A DNA stretch of 15,018 bases from Larix sibirica (Eukaryota; Streptophyta; Pinopsida; Pinales; Pinaceae), in the NCBI GenBank assembly GCA_004151065.3, contig NWUY0300076818.1, positions 1 to 15,018 on the forward strand, written 5' to 3'. The notes below the pieces were generated by a model. It made no database searches, had not been told where the DNA came from, and was given only the letters and a program-made list of their open reading frames with translations. A program made the translations under genes and the position numbers. Below, piece after piece: positions 1-9,092 of this stretch (its first letter is position 1; each line of letters starts with the position of its first letter).

Positions 1-1
1 A

Positions 2-2229
2 GTGCACAACCTCTAAGCAGTGGAGGCTTACTAGAAATATGGTACACATAGGGGTAGAAAACGCGTGTTCATCTTGGCCATCACGGATCATGAGGTTCGG
101 TTTGCCACATAGGTTCTGGCGGGGAAAGTGGTGCACAAGTGTCGCAAATATTAACGTCTGGTTGGGGTGTTGTTTGTTATAGACAACTATACACAGGGCA
201 TAAGCATGAACTAGATGGAGTACCTATTGCAAGAATTCATTGAAGACTGCATAGAGATGTAGGACCTAGACAAAGAGTTTCACTTTAGCTAGCTCCTGTT
301 GATTAGTGCAATGATTGCTTGGAAGCCACCCAAGTGGATGTAGTTTGACATCGAGGGGACCAATGAATTCGTGGCGCCAAAGTTCAATGTGTGGCAAGCC
401 AACAATGACAGGGAGGAACAAAAAGCAATAGGCATGGCCTTCCAGAACTGGTATACAAAGACGATTCAGGTTATAACTGAATCATACTAGATTCCCCCAT
501 ACTTGATATGCAAGTATGAGTCCGCAGTGTTCTTTGATGTGGATGCATACAACATATTCAAATCTCCACGTAGAAACCTGACAAACAAAATAGAGGTTAT
601 GTCCTTCTACATCAATGAAGAGGACATTAAAGACCATATGGAGGAATGGAAGCCATAGTACCAATTTCTACTAGGATCTAATGTTGAAATGTTGGATACC
701 CCTAAGGGTAATCAAAATAAGAAGAAAGTAGACCTAAAAGGCACTATGGTGCGTGGCCCACCTCGGTTGAGTGAAAAGAGGAAAAATAAAGAACAAGAGG
801 GATCAATGGGAAGTTTCAGACTATAGAAAAAGAAGAAGAAGCACATAATAACATGCACAATTTGGATTGATTAGGAGGAAGAATAGGAGAAACATGATCC
901 ACAAGGATAACAAGAGCAAGTACCAACAGGAGGTGGGTCCCTAGACCGCACTCCATCACCTAAGGGAGAAAGACTAAAGATCCAACTCTTCCCAGGGAAG
1001 AAAGGGGAGGCGAAATAAGAGTTGGCGCTCCAAAATATTATAAGCACCATTAAAGTAAACTTGGAATCACAGTAGGTACTTCACTTGGACTCAACTAAGC
1101 AACTTTCAAAGCTCATAGTTGGCCATTCCGAGCCAAGGAGGTTCCACTATGGAAGTAGAGGACACCACGTGTGAATATGCACACAACACTCATCAACAAG
1201 GCATACAATTAGTAGAACATAGGGTGTTGAGAATAGACCCTCATGTGGTCACAATCAAGGAAGCAAAAGCTTCCACATTGATAGAATTCAGATTTATCGG
1301 GCTTGAGGTCAACCTATCACATGTACCATTTTAGCAACTCTAGGACTACATGCTCGTACTAATGCATGAAATGGGTGTGCGTCAATTGGACCTAAGTAGA
1401 GCATACAACATTCTAAAATAGAAGCATGCAATGGAGGTTGTTGTGTGAGCATCCTTGGAAATTGCAGTGGAGAATATTTATTTGACCACATGGGAGGAAC
1501 AACAAACCATAATAGTACCAGAACCAGCTAAACAACAATGTGAGGAAATCAGGACAATGATACAAGGATTGCATGCACATAACACAGTGTTGAAAGAACA
1601 GTTGGGGACTAAGGATACCCCGGAGCAATTTGAGTTGAAGCAACAAATCACCTAAGATGAAGAAACATTTGAGAAAGTTAAGGAACACATCCAAATGATG
1701 ATGAAGTTGGTCAACAGGAGATTTAACTTATGGACGTAGCTACAAGAGCCACCATAGGTCACTTAGAAGGAGGAACACGTCAGAACATTGGAGGATTAGG
1801 TGAAGACAAAGAAGCAGTCATTGCTAGGTCTACCCAGGTCTGATCGCATGGAGGCTATGAAGGAGATCTTGACACCGACCAAGCAGATAGCTACAAACTG
1901 TGTCAAGCAGCAACACGTTACTACGCAGATCATGTAACTTGAGGAACATGTCGGAGCATAGTACTAGAAAGTCACCGAGGTACATGAGAAGTTGAAGAGA
2001 GATGTTGAACTAGGAGAATTCGAGTGACCTCATCCATATTCTACGACATTGGAGAAGACTTCCCATTTCAACATTGACTTTGAATGACTAATAGAGGTCG
2101 TCGATCAGTTGAATGTTTAAGTATCTGACTTCACTGCACAGATCACCACAGTGATGCCCTCATTCCAATAGGATATTATCAAAGATTGAAGAGTGGATAG
2201 GGACAAGCCACATCATAGCGTTGGGGGCT
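2..2229 (+). pseudogene. Decayed ORF of an LTR retroelement (5' end outside window)
   Basis: A relic of one long reading frame, over 700 codons. Frame 2 is readable from base 2 to about 1145; the sense frame then moves to frame 3 (from about 1149), implying one small indel near 1110-1149, and continues to about 2200. In-frame stops by hand: TAG at 32, 110, 212, 260, 290, 341, 488, 656, 824, 872, 884, 1073, 1332, 1341, 1419, 1737, 1755, 1764, 1797, 1959, 1965, 2166; TAA at 14, 152, 908, 1016, 1653, 1935, 2115; TGA at 1446, 2022, 2082, 2184. Between stops the translation is protein-like: a globular, aromatic-rich first part (about 160-660), a Lys/Glu-rich middle (about 700-900), and a Glu/Gln/Lys-rich, probably coiled-coil part (1455-2010). 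It ends directly at a polypurine tract and LTR-like sequence, so it is probably a gag-like or extra 3' ORF. I saw no protease, RT, RNase H or integrase motif and cannot name the family. Confidence 0.7.
2221..2229 (+). other. Probable polypurine tract of the LTR element
   Basis: TTGGGGGCT sits immediately before a TGTTGG LTR-type start. A G-rich tract just upstream of the 3' LTR primes plus-strand synthesis in LTR retroelements. It is short and not purely purine, so the call depends on the LTR call beside it. Confidence 0.45.
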
Positions 2230-2231
2230 TG

Positions 2232-2268
2232 TTGGTGCCGAAGTTTTAAACCTTGGTGCCGAAGTTTT
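2232..2268 (+). repeat. 16-bp direct duplication at the LTR start
   Basis: TTGGTGCCGAAGTTTT occurs exactly at 2232-2247 and 2253-2268, period 21 bp. It duplicates the first bases of the proposed LTR. Confidence 0.85.
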
Positions 2269-2272
2269 GGTT

Positions 2273-2382
2273 CAGTTGGAAGTAGTTGCACGCCAAGAGA
2301 AGACAATTAGAAGTTGTTGCACATCGATTCAATTAGAAGCAGGTGCACGCTGAGCAATTCAGTTAGAGATTGTGCACCATGA
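2273..2382 (+). repeat. Four degenerate tandem units in the LTR U3
   Basis: Units starting at about 2273, 2304, 2330 and 2360 each have the form CA(g/a)TT(a/g)GAAG followed by a GTTGCAC or GGTGCAC core (cores near 2284, 2315, 2342 and 2371). Unit length is about 26-31 bp. They lie just upstream of the TATA box, where U3 enhancers of plant retroelements often sit as short tandem repeats. A regulatory role is inferred. Confidence 0.5.
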
Positions 2383-2410
2383 ATAGTTTTGGAGTTTTAG
2401 AACCTAAGCC

Positions 2411-2418
2411 TATATAAA
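2411..2418 (+). promoter_or_regulatory. TATA box of the LTR promoter
   Basis: TATATAAA inside CCTATATAAAGTC is a canonical plant TATA box, about 180 bp into the proposed LTR and directly downstream of the tandem U3 units. Transcription would start about 25-35 bp downstream, at about 2440-2450. Confidence 0.55.
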
Positions 2419-3061
2419 GTCACATTTTATAAAGGTCCGGGTTCATTTAGTGTTTAGTCAGTTGTTTTGTGAAATATTTTCAGTTAGCTATATTCTTGGA
2501 TGTTTTGTAACATGTTCAGTTCTATTTCAGTTAGTTTTCTATCAGCTCTAATGTAGATGCTTTTGTAACGAGATAGTTGGGTTTTGAGATGATATATTGT
2601 TGTATATTTGAGTTTTGATCTCTGTTATGCTATGTTGTTTTGGTTGTAATGATTGTATTGACGAAAGATCATTAAGCTATTGAGATGAATCAGTAAGCAA
2701 TGGATTGTATCCAGTTTCGAACAGTAATATAATGCAGTTGTTGTCTCAGATTTGCCTTGTGCAGTTTCTTGGTGATTGATTGTATGATGAATTATCAATA
2801 GTTTAGAAAATGAATTCTAGCTTGGTAATGATTCAAATGTATGGTTAAGTGAAGGAATGCATATATTAATGATCAGAAAGAATCCATTCACCCATGTGCA
2901 TCCCTGTAATTGGTCTCTGTAATTTCCTACGCATGTCTCGAGTGAGGCCTTATCTTGTAGGGCATTGAAAATGCCGACACTTGTAGGGTTTTTGTTGGTG
3001 ATGGAAATTGAAGCTTGGGTCTAACAAACCTCTAGCCAACAAAGACAAATACTTAAGAGAT

Positions 3062-4220
3062 GATGAAATTTTATATGTATTTACCCTTTCATGCGATGAA
3101 AATAAGGGTGGCCAAGGGCATGTTTCTTTTTAGATTGATAGTCATGGTTTAGGATAGATTGATGGAAATTTTATGGGGACCTATCTATGATACTAATGGG
3201 GATGTTTCCATGGATGAAAAAGATGATATTTAAACCCTTGGATAGATTGACAGTTTGGAGGAAAATTCTGATTTTTTGCCTTGGAACAACCATGTTTAAT
3301 AAGGTCATTCTCAAAAACAATTATGATTGACTTCCACCCATGTTTTCCCATGAATAATCCAGAAAATTTTCAGATTTAGCAACATGTTATTGATGCTAAA
3401 AATGCATTAACTTTTAGACCACTTGTGGTGTATTTTCATGTAAAATTTCAGCTATAAAGTATCTTTTTAATGATGAAAATTTTATGGAACAACTAGTTTT
3501 TCATTTTGATATGTTTTGCAGAAAATTTCAGCAATCAAAACTAGGGTGGCAAGCCCTAAATTATGGTCTATTTTTAAAAATTATTTTTCAGATCTAAAAA
3601 TTAGTTTTATTCTTCATCTACATGTTTATTGGAGGAAAGATTTTCATTGGAGCCGCCTAAACCATTTCTTCTTGACCATAATATAAATGATATTCCAGAT
3701 TTTAATTGGTTGTCATATCCTCATGAAGATTTTATCAACACTATCCAACTATCCTTGGCATGGATTTGATGTTCTTTTCCATGTCAATGAGCCTACTTTA
3801 GCTTTCATCCTTGCACTCATGGATTTTCCAACACACAATCATGTGATATTTGGTATAGCTTTGTTTTGGTTCATTAACAAACACAAGGGAAGATTTTCTA
3901 TCCTTGAGGAGATGCTAGCATGGTTACATTGCCTTTACGATTTCACTTAGTTTGCTCGTCTTCATATGTTAGAGTAGGGTAGGATGAATAAGCTCAACAT
4001 TCATGAGCACTAAGCTTACTTTCATACTATTTTAAGCATTGTTGGCTTATGCCCTTTTTCATGTAAATCTGCTATTGAGCTATTGTTAATGTAATGGACT
4101 ATATAAACCTGTTATGGTGTATGTGGTGTGAATGTGGATCCATCCCACCACATGGTATTTTCATTGATTTCTTACTAGTTTTCTTAATAGGTACAACCAA
4201 ACATTTTGAAGTTCTCATGC
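3062..4220 (+). pseudogene. Unassigned coding relic with several frame changes
   Basis: Several adjoining stretches read as protein-like sequence broken mostly by TAG and TAA. About 3062-3180 (frame 2) is readable and is followed after a frame change by an Asp/Glu-rich stretch up to about 3300. About 3516-3948 (frame 3) is open except for a TAA near 3684, and continues to about 4220 with several more TAG/TAA stops. The 3687-3950 part is rich in Phe, Leu, Trp and His. Many stops fall where a Gln codon would fit. No known domain was recognised. It may be internal sequence of another retroelement, or of the same family as the first relic. The frame joins are my reading and could be partly chance in AT-rich DNA. 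Confidence 0.3.
3362..3591 (+). repeat. Spaced AAAATTTCAG-type motif, roughly 80-bp spacing
   Basis: Related motifs occur at 3362-3373 (GAAAATTTTCAG), 3441-3451 (TAAAATTTCAG), 3521-3531 (GAAAATTTCAG) and 3581-3591 (a T-rich TTTTTCAG variant). Spacings are about 79, 80 and 60 bp. The sequence between shows only weak similarity, so this may be an old 80-bp tandem repeat or coincidence in AT-rich DNA. Confidence 0.3.
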
Positions 4221-4229
4221 ATTGTTCTT

Positions 4230-5530
4230 AGAGAGAACATGTCCCCAAGTTGGAGCCAATCATTACTCTTCATTTTGTATGAGGGGTAAACTTGTGATTT
4301 TGATCACATGACAAGGTTTTTAGGATGACATTTGTGAAGCATTGGATGTACTTGTGCTACACTTCTTCATAAAGTTTCTTCCATTCATGATAGTTTTGGC
4401 TTGCATCCATACACTTAGATATGTTGTTTTATTTGATTTGTTTTGATGTGGTGGAGGCTTCTAGTGTGAACACCCTAGGAAAATTGAGGGTTTTTGGCAT
4501 AAGTATCATTTTATTATGACACAAATGATAACCCTTGGTGGAGTGTTCCCCTTGTGCACACACATTGAAGGTGATTCTAACCATTAAATGGCTAGTTTAA
4601 CCACTTTTTCCAATTTAGAGTCTAACTACTTGAGCGCTTTGGCTTATTTGGCATAGTTGCACATGTGGATGGTTTATTTAAGATGTGGAGATTGTATTTA
4701 GTGGAGTGATTCCCTTACTAGCACACATGTGGAGGCATATTCATATTTATTATTAGATAATGGGAATATCCCCTTCCCCCATGGAGCTAGTTGGCATTTA
4801 TTTATTCCTTGTACATGCATTGATGGCTATGAGTTAATATGTTGGTCTCTTCCTCCTTGAACCTATCTATTTACACACTTATTGAGGAAGTGATTATACC
4901 TTGGACACCACATCATGAAGTTTATATTGCCACATATGAGAGGGTTGGCCTATTATTAGCATCTATTCACACATGTGCGCTACCTTTTCATCTTCATTAT
5001 GGGTCAAGTCTCCATTGGACACCTTTGCATATTTATCATTCTCAATGATGATGCATGTTGGCTTGGTGGCCCACATGGAGGGTTTTTAGCACCTTGGATA
5101 TTACGCTTAAGACTATTTTTAGCATGATATCATCATTTATGTGGGTCAAACCATGCATGGAGGTTTTTGCACATGTCTTGAGGTATTATTATTTGGTCAA
5201 AACCCTAGAAATAATTCATCCCACTCTTGTTATTATTTGATGGGACATTGGACATTATCAAACTCACACATGCCACCTTGATGAGAAGTCTAGTTTGATT
5301 TAGTGTGTCCACATATGGAAGCTACATTGTACATATTTCTATGCTAGTGATGGGATGTGCCACTTGAGGATGTTTTACTTGGTCAAAACCCTATGATGGG
5401 GTGTCCACATTGGAGAAGATCTAGAGGATACACTTGCTATTTAGAGGAGGTTTTACTTGGTTCACCATATTGAGGAGTGCACTCTTTAGGATGAATCTAT
5501 TGCTTTGTTGGAGGACTCACATGTCGATTC
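4230..5530. other. Non-coding intergenic DNA with recurring short motifs
   Basis: No gene is supported. Two short open stretches (4839-5048 and 5055-5240) have no recognisable domain. Related motifs recur: CACATGTGGA types near 4661 and 4725; TTGGTCAAAACCCTA at 5193-5207 and 5379-5393; GTTTTACTTGGT at about 5372 and 5450; GTGTCCACAT near 5305 and at 5401. This suggests old, diverged repeat units, possibly the untranslated leader or LTR of a decayed retroelement. Confidence 0.35.
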
Positions 5531-5554
5531 ACTTATTTATTATTTTGGGTGCTT

Positions 5555-5569
5555 GTTGACATGGTCAAC
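5555..5569. repeat. Perfect inverted repeat GTTGAC-ATG-GTCAAC
   Basis: The 6-bp arms at 5555-5560 and 5564-5569 are exact reverse complements around a 3-base centre. It could be a small hairpin, a dyad binding site (the arm contains TTGAC, the core of plant W-box elements) or chance. Confidence 0.6.
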
Positions 5570-5868
5570 CTGTTTGGAGAAAACAAAGGGCATAAACAAT
5601 CATTGTTTTATTATTGTTTGAATTGTCTCATGAGTTGGGTATGTGAGAGAGCAATGTTATTTATTTTCCTTGGAGATAAGGATATATCTAGCATATTTTA
5701 TTAATTCTTCTTGGAGAATAAAGTAGATCTCAACAAAATATTTCCATGTTTAGTAGGGAGATCGTTGAAAATATTTAAAATGTAATATTTATTTTTTGTT
5801 CCTTGGATAACTAAAGGATCTAGGAAAATAATTAATATTTTATCGTAAAAGGAGATGGAGGTCAACTC

Positions 5869-5876
5869 TATTTAAA
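5869..5876 (+). promoter_or_regulatory. TATA-like element, possibly of a second decayed LTR
   Basis: TATTTAAA in the context CTCTATTTAAAGAG lies downstream of very AT-rich sequence and upstream of a T-rich, ORF-poor stretch (5900-6700), the layout of an LTR U3/R boundary. I could not find convincing TG...CA ends, a primer-binding site or a second copy, so LTR identity is only suggested. A fortuitous TATA in AT-rich DNA is equally possible. Confidence 0.25.
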
Positions 5877-5899
5877 GAGTAATCCTCTCTATTTGAGAC

Positions 5900-6796
5900 G
5901 ATTGTTGGATTTGGGGATCTGTTCCTTTTGATCTTTGTCAAATATATTTAAGAATATGGTAAGTTAGAGGCTTATACTTTTGGATGTCAACTCGTTGAAT
6001 ATGGAGGCTATAAATTTGATTTCTTTAAGTGCGTTAATAGGGATTCAACATGGTAACTTAATTCATTATTTGAAGAGTTTTTTTGTGGTCAATTTACCTT
6101 TAGGACTCTTTATGTTTGTTACTGGAAAGTGTTAATGAATGCTATGCTTTATTAATTAGAACTTACTTAAATTCTCATTTTCTAAGTTGCAAGCATACCC
6201 TTATTCACATTGATAAGTTCTCTTTCATTAGGACCTTCTAAAACCCCATTTATGTATTCATAAACAAACATATAATAATGTTGTAATTTGTTCATCCCAG
6301 CTACAAAATTGCCTTATCACTTGAGAATATAACTTATAAGTCATGATCTTCTAGAGTGGACATGCCCAATGGATTTGACACTAAAGTGTGACTAAAGTTA
6401 ACTTTTCTAGTCCTTGAGCCTTCTTGTAATAAGCTTTTGTAATCCTAAGCTATGAAATCCCAATTTGTGTTGGAGGAGAGTCATATTAAAGTGACGGTAA
6501 GAGTTGTTGTGGTGATAGTGAACAACCCCCTAAGTTCCTGTGGAGTTGCACTTTGTGTTTTAGGGATTTACCACTTTGAGTGCACGTTCAAGAGATAACA
6601 CTAAGGAAATTCAAAGGCTAGTAGAAGTTGTTACGGTTATAGAAGAAATAAGGGATGGAATCCTTGTTTCTTCATTGCTTAAAGCATAACTTTATACTAT
6701 CTGTTATATTCTCACAACCACTAGAACTAAACCCAATTACAATTTTAAGTTACTATTATATGTATTAATTAAATATTTTGGATGATGTAAAATTGA
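5900..6796. other. Intergenic, no gene seen
   Basis: AT-rich sequence with stops in all frames and no recognisable product. It may be the R/U5 part of a decayed LTR or plain intergenic DNA. Confidence 0.4.
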
Positions 6797-6812
6797 ATAT
6801 ATATATATATAT
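6797..6812. repeat. (AT)8 microsatellite
   Basis: Eight uninterrupted AT units inside a longer AT-rich stretch (about 6770-6850). Confidence 0.9.
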
Positions 6813-7418
6813 TAATTTTTGTTTATAACATAAATAAATTATATAAAATTATTTGAGTGATATCGATATCATATATAATTGATTGTGAGTCGTGTTGGTA
6901 GTAACATGAAATGGTCTGTGGAGAAGGAAAGCATAATTTAGTGCAGAGCCACCAACATGCTCTAAAGTTTAAAGAAAGGATAATTGAAAACAACTAATTG
7001 AAAGCTGAAACATCAACATGAGGTGAATCAATATGATATGATTTTGTAGAAATCGAAGAAATTATGATTCCTCGTAGGTATAATATTGTGATACTTGAGA
7101 TCTTCATTCCTTCTTATTAGTCCCTGCCCGCAGGAGCAACAAGGACTATAGGAATTGATTTGATGCAAATCTATTAGTTTGGCAAAATTCCCAATGCATT
7201 TTATACCAAAGTTTTAAACTCATTTTTGCCTCTTGACCAATCCCCAAATTGGAAGTCTTATTTTCCCTCATATCGAGGCATAGGCTAGTCGATCCCTCTG
7301 TCCCCTTCAGTTGTTGTGTTGGATGTTGCATGGGTGAGCTATCCATTGGGAAAGGATTCAATTTTAGCTCTGGCAGCCGTAGACGTTCTCAAGAGTGTTT
7401 TCATCTGCATTGAAAACC
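6813..7418. other. Intergenic / upstream region, no supported gene
   Basis: No gene can be supported on either strand. The minus strand has an open stretch (7361-7146) and a neighbouring fragment (about 7200-7035) that read loosely like protein, but no domain is recognisable. The GC content rises after about 7350, approaching the signal-peptide ORF. Confidence 0.35.
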
Positions 7419-7748
7419 ATGGCTTTGAACAGTTCTCCGACATTTTTCTTTAGAGCGAAGATTTATGTGGAGATTCTGCTTATTTTGTTTAGTATTGGTG
7501 CAACTGCAGAGGATTTAGTGTTTGTTGGATGATTCGTCCTTTGGTTCATCCCATATTTGGTCATGAGGTCTGTAATCATCTCCTGCCTTCACGAAGCTCG
7601 TAAATTTGCGATTTTGAATGATCTTAAGAGGGATCTGGGCATAATAACTTGTAATTATAGGATTCCTCTGTATTTTTTTATGGAAGAGGATTGTTTTGGA
7701 TTTTCTGATGTAATAATGCTGGTAATGTTCAAATGTTTTGCACATTTT
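7419..7748 (+). pseudogene. Signal-peptide ORF, broken gene or small secreted peptide
   Basis: ATG at 7419 lies in a near-ideal plant start context (AACCATGGCT). The first 37 codons have signal-peptide architecture: a polar start with Arg12 and Lys14, a hydrophobic core around residues 17-27 (VEILLILFSIG), small residues for cleavage (about ATA, 28-30), then acidic EDL. A TGA at 7530 ends it, but the same frame stays open to a TAA at 7746 and encodes another 71 residues. Possible readings: a short secreted peptide of 37 codons; a broken or partial gene for a secreted or receptor protein in which TGA replaced a sense codon; or an upstream ORF in a long leader of the DUF1639 gene. The first residues after cleavage vaguely recall the start of L-type lectin domains, but this is too short to claim. 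Confidence 0.35.
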
Positions 7749-8299
7749 TAATGGATTGACTCCAGCGGTGTAAAGCCTTGGACAAAACGCATTGTGCTCT
7801 TCATTTATAAGGTTCTGCTAACTTTGTTAGTAGATATTGTAATTTATGGCTGTTTAATCTTATTTTGTTAGCTTTCTTTGGGCGATTTGTTGCATACACC
7901 CTTGATACTTGATTTCCTACTTTAGAGCTGGTTAAGAGTGGCAATTTCTGGCGATCCTTTGTGTTGGGGTGTACTTTAAGTTTTCATTTTCATTTTTCTG
8001 GCTCCCATTACAATCGTAGTCTGTGAAACCTTGTAATCTATAATATTTGTGCATGTTTATTGTTAGAGGAAACTATTCAGCCTCTAAAATCTTGTGAACT
8101 TCTTGTAGTTTAGAAATATCGTAAGGTATTATGTCTAGCAGACAAGAAGTTGCGCCAGTGTCAAACCTGAAATGTTTCTGATACTCTCTTTTTCGTGCTC
8201 GGCAAGCATAGCCCTCCAAATTCTTTACATTTGATATTTTGAAAGGAGAATATTGTAGGACTGAGGTAATTTTTCCCTTGGGTTTTATTGCGAGCGGCG
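7749..8299. other. Upstream region of the DUF1639 gene
   Basis: No coding sequence supported. It should contain the promoter and 5' UTR of the DUF1639 gene if the proposed exon at 8300-8373 is real. No convincing TATA box at a fixed distance was found; an ATTTATAAG near 7803 is the closest. Several T-rich stretches resemble intron sequence, so further non-coding 5' exons could lie here. Confidence 0.3.
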
Positions 8300-8373
8300 A
8301 TGCGTGGAGATAAGACTGGGAATGCTTTTACCATCTTGTGTTATGGCAGGTTATTGTTTGGAGAAGCACTGAA
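8300..8373 (+). CDS. Candidate first coding exon of the DUF1639 gene
   Basis: ATG at 8300 (context GGCGATGCG) opens 24 codons followed by a strong donor, GTAAGC at 8374. The exon ends two bases into a codon, which matches the exon beginning at 9093 after TGTGCAG; joining gives an open frame into the next exon and a 372-aa protein in place of 339 aa. A weaker donor in the same phase (CAG/GTTATT at 8350) would give a shorter exon. Phase agreement has about a one-in-three chance of being accidental, and the residues match no family motif, so this could instead be 5' UTR. Confidence 0.35.
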
Positions 8374-9092
8374 GTAAGCAGCGGCCGTTGAAAATCTTTT
8401 ATTGATTTATATATTCTGTTACTGGAAGTCCAGGAAGGTCTTTCTTGGATGGATCTGACAATTGGCTTTGCTTCAATGGAGTATACGAGGGAAGATCACG
8501 GTCTTTAAGCCGTGAAAATCCATCTTATTTGAATCAAATATGTGTGCAAAAATTGACTGGTTTTAGTGCATGAAGCGATTTTAGTATACCTAAATGGTGT
8601 AGGTTTAATTTGGGGGCTGTCGGAAGGCCAGAAAAGGTTCAAGTGAGACTTCCGGACTGTTTGAGAAGAAATATGGTGCCGTAGCCTACTGTATCTTGTC
8701 CTTCAAGTTCAATCTCTCTAAAAGGGCTTGGAATTTGAGGGTCAGCCCCGCTATGTTTCCATTTTGTGATTGAAAATTGGCCGTTTAAGATAAAATGTGA
8801 TGAGGATGTGCGGGGTGCCCTTCAGATTTGTGTTGCATGTTTTTGGTTGCCAGTAATTGATGTGTAAAATACCTGTCCGGCCAATATAAGCCCAGATGGA
8901 GAGGTTATGAAGGGTTGAAGCCTGTGCTTTGAAACCCATAGAAAAACTACATTTTAAGCTGATTCTTCTAGTTTGTTTTTACTTGAAATATGTGATAAAA
9001 TGAAGCTCTCTTGCAGTTATTTGGTACTCTTCAATCTGCAAACTAAATCTGTTGCAACTTTTTTATCTTACGCTCTTGATTTGTCTGTGCAG

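Larger units (their letters stand above)
2230..3041 (+). mobile_element. Probable 3' LTR of the decayed retroelement
   Basis: The block starts TGTTGG right after a G-rich polypurine tract and the end of a long coding relic, where a 3' LTR is expected. It holds tandem enhancer-like units (2273-2382) and a TATA box (2411-2418), giving a U3 of about 200 bp, then long T-rich sequence fitting R/U5. The right end is uncertain: CCAACA at 3036-3041 is the exact inverse of TGTTGG and would give 812 bp, with AAGAC (3042-3046) as the possible target duplication, but an earlier end near ACA at 2977-2979 is possible. The 5' LTR is outside the window, so neither LTR identity nor target duplication can be tested here. 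Confidence 0.5.

Noticed and set aside
2-2190. A genetic code in which TAG and TAA encode Gln (ciliate or green-alga type), which would make the first relic an open gene
   Set aside because: TGA stops and a frameshift also break the relic, and the intact DUF1639 gene nearby uses CAA/CAG for Gln with no in-frame TAG or TAA. Transposon decay explains it better.
3362-3591. CRISPR-like array from regularly spaced motifs
   Set aside because: Motifs are only about 10 bp and imperfect, spacers are not of CRISPR size, and the genome is eukaryotic.
7146-7361. 71-codon minus-strand ORF
   Set aside because: Polar, no recognisable domain, no promoter or splice context; probably chance or an old relic fragment.
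8498-8515. CACGG...CCGTG inverted repeat as a terminator or regulatory hairpin
   Set aside because: Only five paired bases with a mismatched inner stem, inside a probable intron; likely chance.
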